Source: Kiritimatiellia bacterium
GTDB taxonomy: Bacteria; Verrucomicrobiota; Kiritimatiellia; RFP12; UBA3636
Assembly: GCA_017413145.1 (NCBI GenBank)
Contig: JAFPUX010000531.1
Span: forward strand, 1-5,292
Length of the DNA stretch: 5,292 nucleotides
Reading direction: 5' to 3'
Shown in pieces: positions 3,876 through 5,292 of this stretch. How positions within the stretch are numbered: the stretch's first letter is position 1; the number at the start of each line of letters is the position of its first letter. The notes under the pieces are model-generated. The model searched no databases and had not been told where the DNA came from. It saw only the letters and a program-made list of their open reading frames with translations. The position numbers and the translations under genes are program-made.

Positions 3876-5292
3876 AATCCGACGCCTTCGGCTTCGAGCC
3901 GCTTGAGGATGTCGCTCTCGACGGTTTCGGGCCGGATCAGCAGCAGGCGAGGGCCCGCGGCGGCGGGAAGGCGGAAGACGCGGTCTTTCGGGATCCCGTG
4001 TTTGCCGGGATCCGCGCCGGGCGAAAGGTCGCACCATTCGCGCTTGCGCAGGAACGGCCCCGCCGCGACGAGTCCGAACGGGACGTCCGCGCCGGTTTCC
4101 GCGTCGCGGACGCGCGCGAAAAGGCTCGCCGGCGCGCCGGGACCGTCCGGCGCGAAGGCGCATTCGACGCGGATACGGTCCGTGGCTTCGCCGGCCGGAA
4201 GCCAGACGGCGACCGAAAGGCGCCGACCGTCCGCCGGACTGAACCGGGGTCCGTCCGGCCGGTCGTCCGGACCGGCGTCCAGGAACTGCCAGCCGACGCC
4301 GGTCGGCGCGACCGTTTCCCCGGCCGCCATGCCGGACCAGAACGTCCACGCGCCGGCCATCGCCGCGCTCTGGCCGTCCGTGGCGGCCACGACGTCCGGC
4401 GCGAACCGTTCAGCGTTGGCGCCGGCGCGGAACGCCCGGGCCCACGGCGCGAAGGGGACGGGATCGCCGCCGCAGGGGAACACGAGCGCCGAGCAGCCCG
4501 CGTCCAGCGCGGCCTCCAGCGCGGCGGGCCCGCCGTCCGCCGGGAAGAACGCGACCGTCGGGAACCCGTACTCGGCCGCGTCGGCGAAGCGGATGTCGGA
4601 CGCCGCCGCGAGCAGGCTCTTCGTGCCTTCGCCCCACTTGACGTAGACGGGAACGTCCGCCATGCGGCCGCCGGCGTCGCGGAAGTAGCGGACCAGGCGC
4701 CGGACGTGGGCGAGGTAGAGTTCCTGCAGGAACAGTTTCTCGTCGCGGATGCGAGCGGCGGGCGTGGCGGGGTCCGGCGGCGGGCCGAAGGGAGACCCGA
4801 CCCAGGCGACGGCGTTGGACGCGACGGATTCGCCGGGCAGGAGGACGCCGCCCGCAGCGGCCGTTTCGTCGCTTCCGTCGTAGCGGTCGTAGAGCCAGCC
4901 GTTCCATTCTTCGAGGAAGCCGTCGCGGAAGAAGGCCGGCGGAACGGGCGCGTTCGTCGCGGCGACCGTGAAGAGGAACGCGTTGCGCCAGCCGGACGAA
5001 AAACCGACGAGCGTCCAGGCGGAATCCTCGCAGCGGCGCACGCCCATGCCGGGGTTGAACGCGCGCGCCCAGTCGCGGAGGCGGTGCTGGAGGAGCTGTT
5101 CGAGCCGCGGGTCCCACGGCGCGGCGAGGAACGGGTCGAAGCGGTTCGCGGCCGCTTCCGCGAGCGCGTTCGTCCAGGCGGCCGCCGTGGCGGGGTCGTC
5201 GATGAGCGAGACGTCCGCGGGCGACGGCGGGACGGCGAGCGCGGGCACCAGCGCGTCCGCCCAGAGCCGCAGTCCGCGGTGCGCGCAGGCCG
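3872..5292 (-). CDS. Divergent cellulase-like (GH-A type TIM barrel) glycoside hydrolase homologue, N-terminus beyond window
   Basis: The frame stays open to the right edge (472 codons visible, counted from 5290). A GTG at 5248 could be proposed as a start, but in-frame residues before it (RGLRLWADAL) read smoothly into the protein, so the gene most likely begins outside the window. Around residues 59-106 the pattern 'WDPRLEQLLQ...FNPGMG...EDSAWTLVGFSSGW' follows the layout of GH5-like enzymes, in which a 'DPRL..LQ....NPYTG...DDPA...EI.NEN' segment carries the acid/base Glu on an Asn-Glu pair. Here that pair is replaced by Ser-Gly. Further support is FLEEWNGWLYDRY (125-137), like the 'FN.WL..KY' segment, and an ELYLAHVRRLVRYFRDAG-type helix followed by a VPVYVKWG strand. 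The last roughly 150 residues look like a beta-rich accessory domain. The substrate is unknown, and loss of catalysis is possible. Without the N-terminus, a signal peptide cannot be judged. Family assignment rests on recalled pattern similarity. Confidence 0.6.
   Translation of the reverse strand, partial: ACAHRGLRLWADALVPALAVPPSPADVSLIDDPATAAAWTNALAEAAANRFDPFLAAPWDPRLEQLLQHRLRDWARAFNPGMGVRRCEDSAWTLVGFSSGWRNAFLFTVAATNAPVPPAFFRDGFLEEWNGWLYDRYDGSDETAAAGGVLLPGESVASNAVAWVGSPFGPPPDPATPAARIRDEKLFLQELYLAHVRRLVRYFRDAGGRMADVPVYVKWGEGTKSLLAAASDIRFADAAEYGFPTVAFFPADGGPAALEAALDAGCSALVFPCGGDPVPFAPWARAFRAGANAERFAPDVVAATDGQSAAMAGAWTFWSGMAAGETVAPTGVGWQFLDAGPDDRPDGPRFSPADGRRLSVAVWLPAGEATDRIRVECAFAPDGPGAPASLFARVRDAETGADVPFGLVAAGPFLRKREWCDLSPGADPGKHGIPKDRVFRLPAAAGPRLLLIRPETVESDILKRLEAEGVGF

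Noticed and set aside
2904..4349. Long minus-strand open frames opposite argC and other long open frames opposite the real genes
   Set aside because: Arg/Ala/Gly-rich translations without motifs are shadow frames typical of GC-rich DNA; the opposite strand encodes well-recognised enzymes.
5246..5248. GTG at 5248 as the start of the cellulase-like gene
   Set aside because: There is no promoter or ribosome site nearby, and the frame continues upstream to the window edge with protein-like codons; an internal Val is more likely.

Overview
This window is GC-rich, densely packed bacterial DNA. It holds four complete genes and two genes cut by the window edges. From left to right they are: a secreted protein of unknown function (minus strand, C-terminus beyond the left edge); queF, the preQ0 reductase of queuosine synthesis (plus); a yhhQ/COG1738-type queuosine-precursor transporter (plus); a HAD-family phosphatase (minus); a type-2 argC of arginine biosynthesis (plus); and a large protein resembling a cellulase-like TIM-barrel glycoside hydrolase (minus, N-terminus beyond the right edge). 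No rRNA, tRNA, CRISPR array, insertion sequence or phage gene was seen, and no gene-free stretch exceeds 100 bases.

The main find is the short gap between queF and the transporter. Bases 1469-1503 fold as a compact preQ1-I (class I) riboswitch: a perfect 5-bp P1 stem, a 10-nt loop close to the Thermoanaerobacter tengcongensis aptamer loop with the specificity cytosine in place, and an A6-CUA tail like that of Bacillus subtilis. The ATG of the transporter follows the aptamer directly. QueF makes preQ1, the presumed RNA ligand, and the transporter family imports preQ0/preQ1. The cassette therefore reads as a salvage and feedback unit for the tRNA-modification precursor.

A second theme is promoter architecture. 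At all four starts fed by their own promoter (the secreted protein, queF, the HAD gene and argC), a sigma70-like -10 hexamer (TATAAT, TATACT, TATGCT, TAGACT) ends exactly 8 nt before the ATG. Transcription should then begin within 0-2 nt of the start codon, giving leaderless mRNAs. No Shine-Dalgarno sequence is visible at any of these starts. The two divergent pairs each carry back-to-back promoters in gaps of 90 and 94 bp, and the two convergent pairs overlap at their stops by 17 bp and 4 bp.

The organism cannot be fixed from this window. High GC, few Shine-Dalgarno signals, a type-2 ArgC, a secreted orphan and a divergent cellulase-like protein would suit the Kiritimatiellae/Verrucomicrobia side of the PVC group. 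That assignment is an inference of low to moderate confidence.
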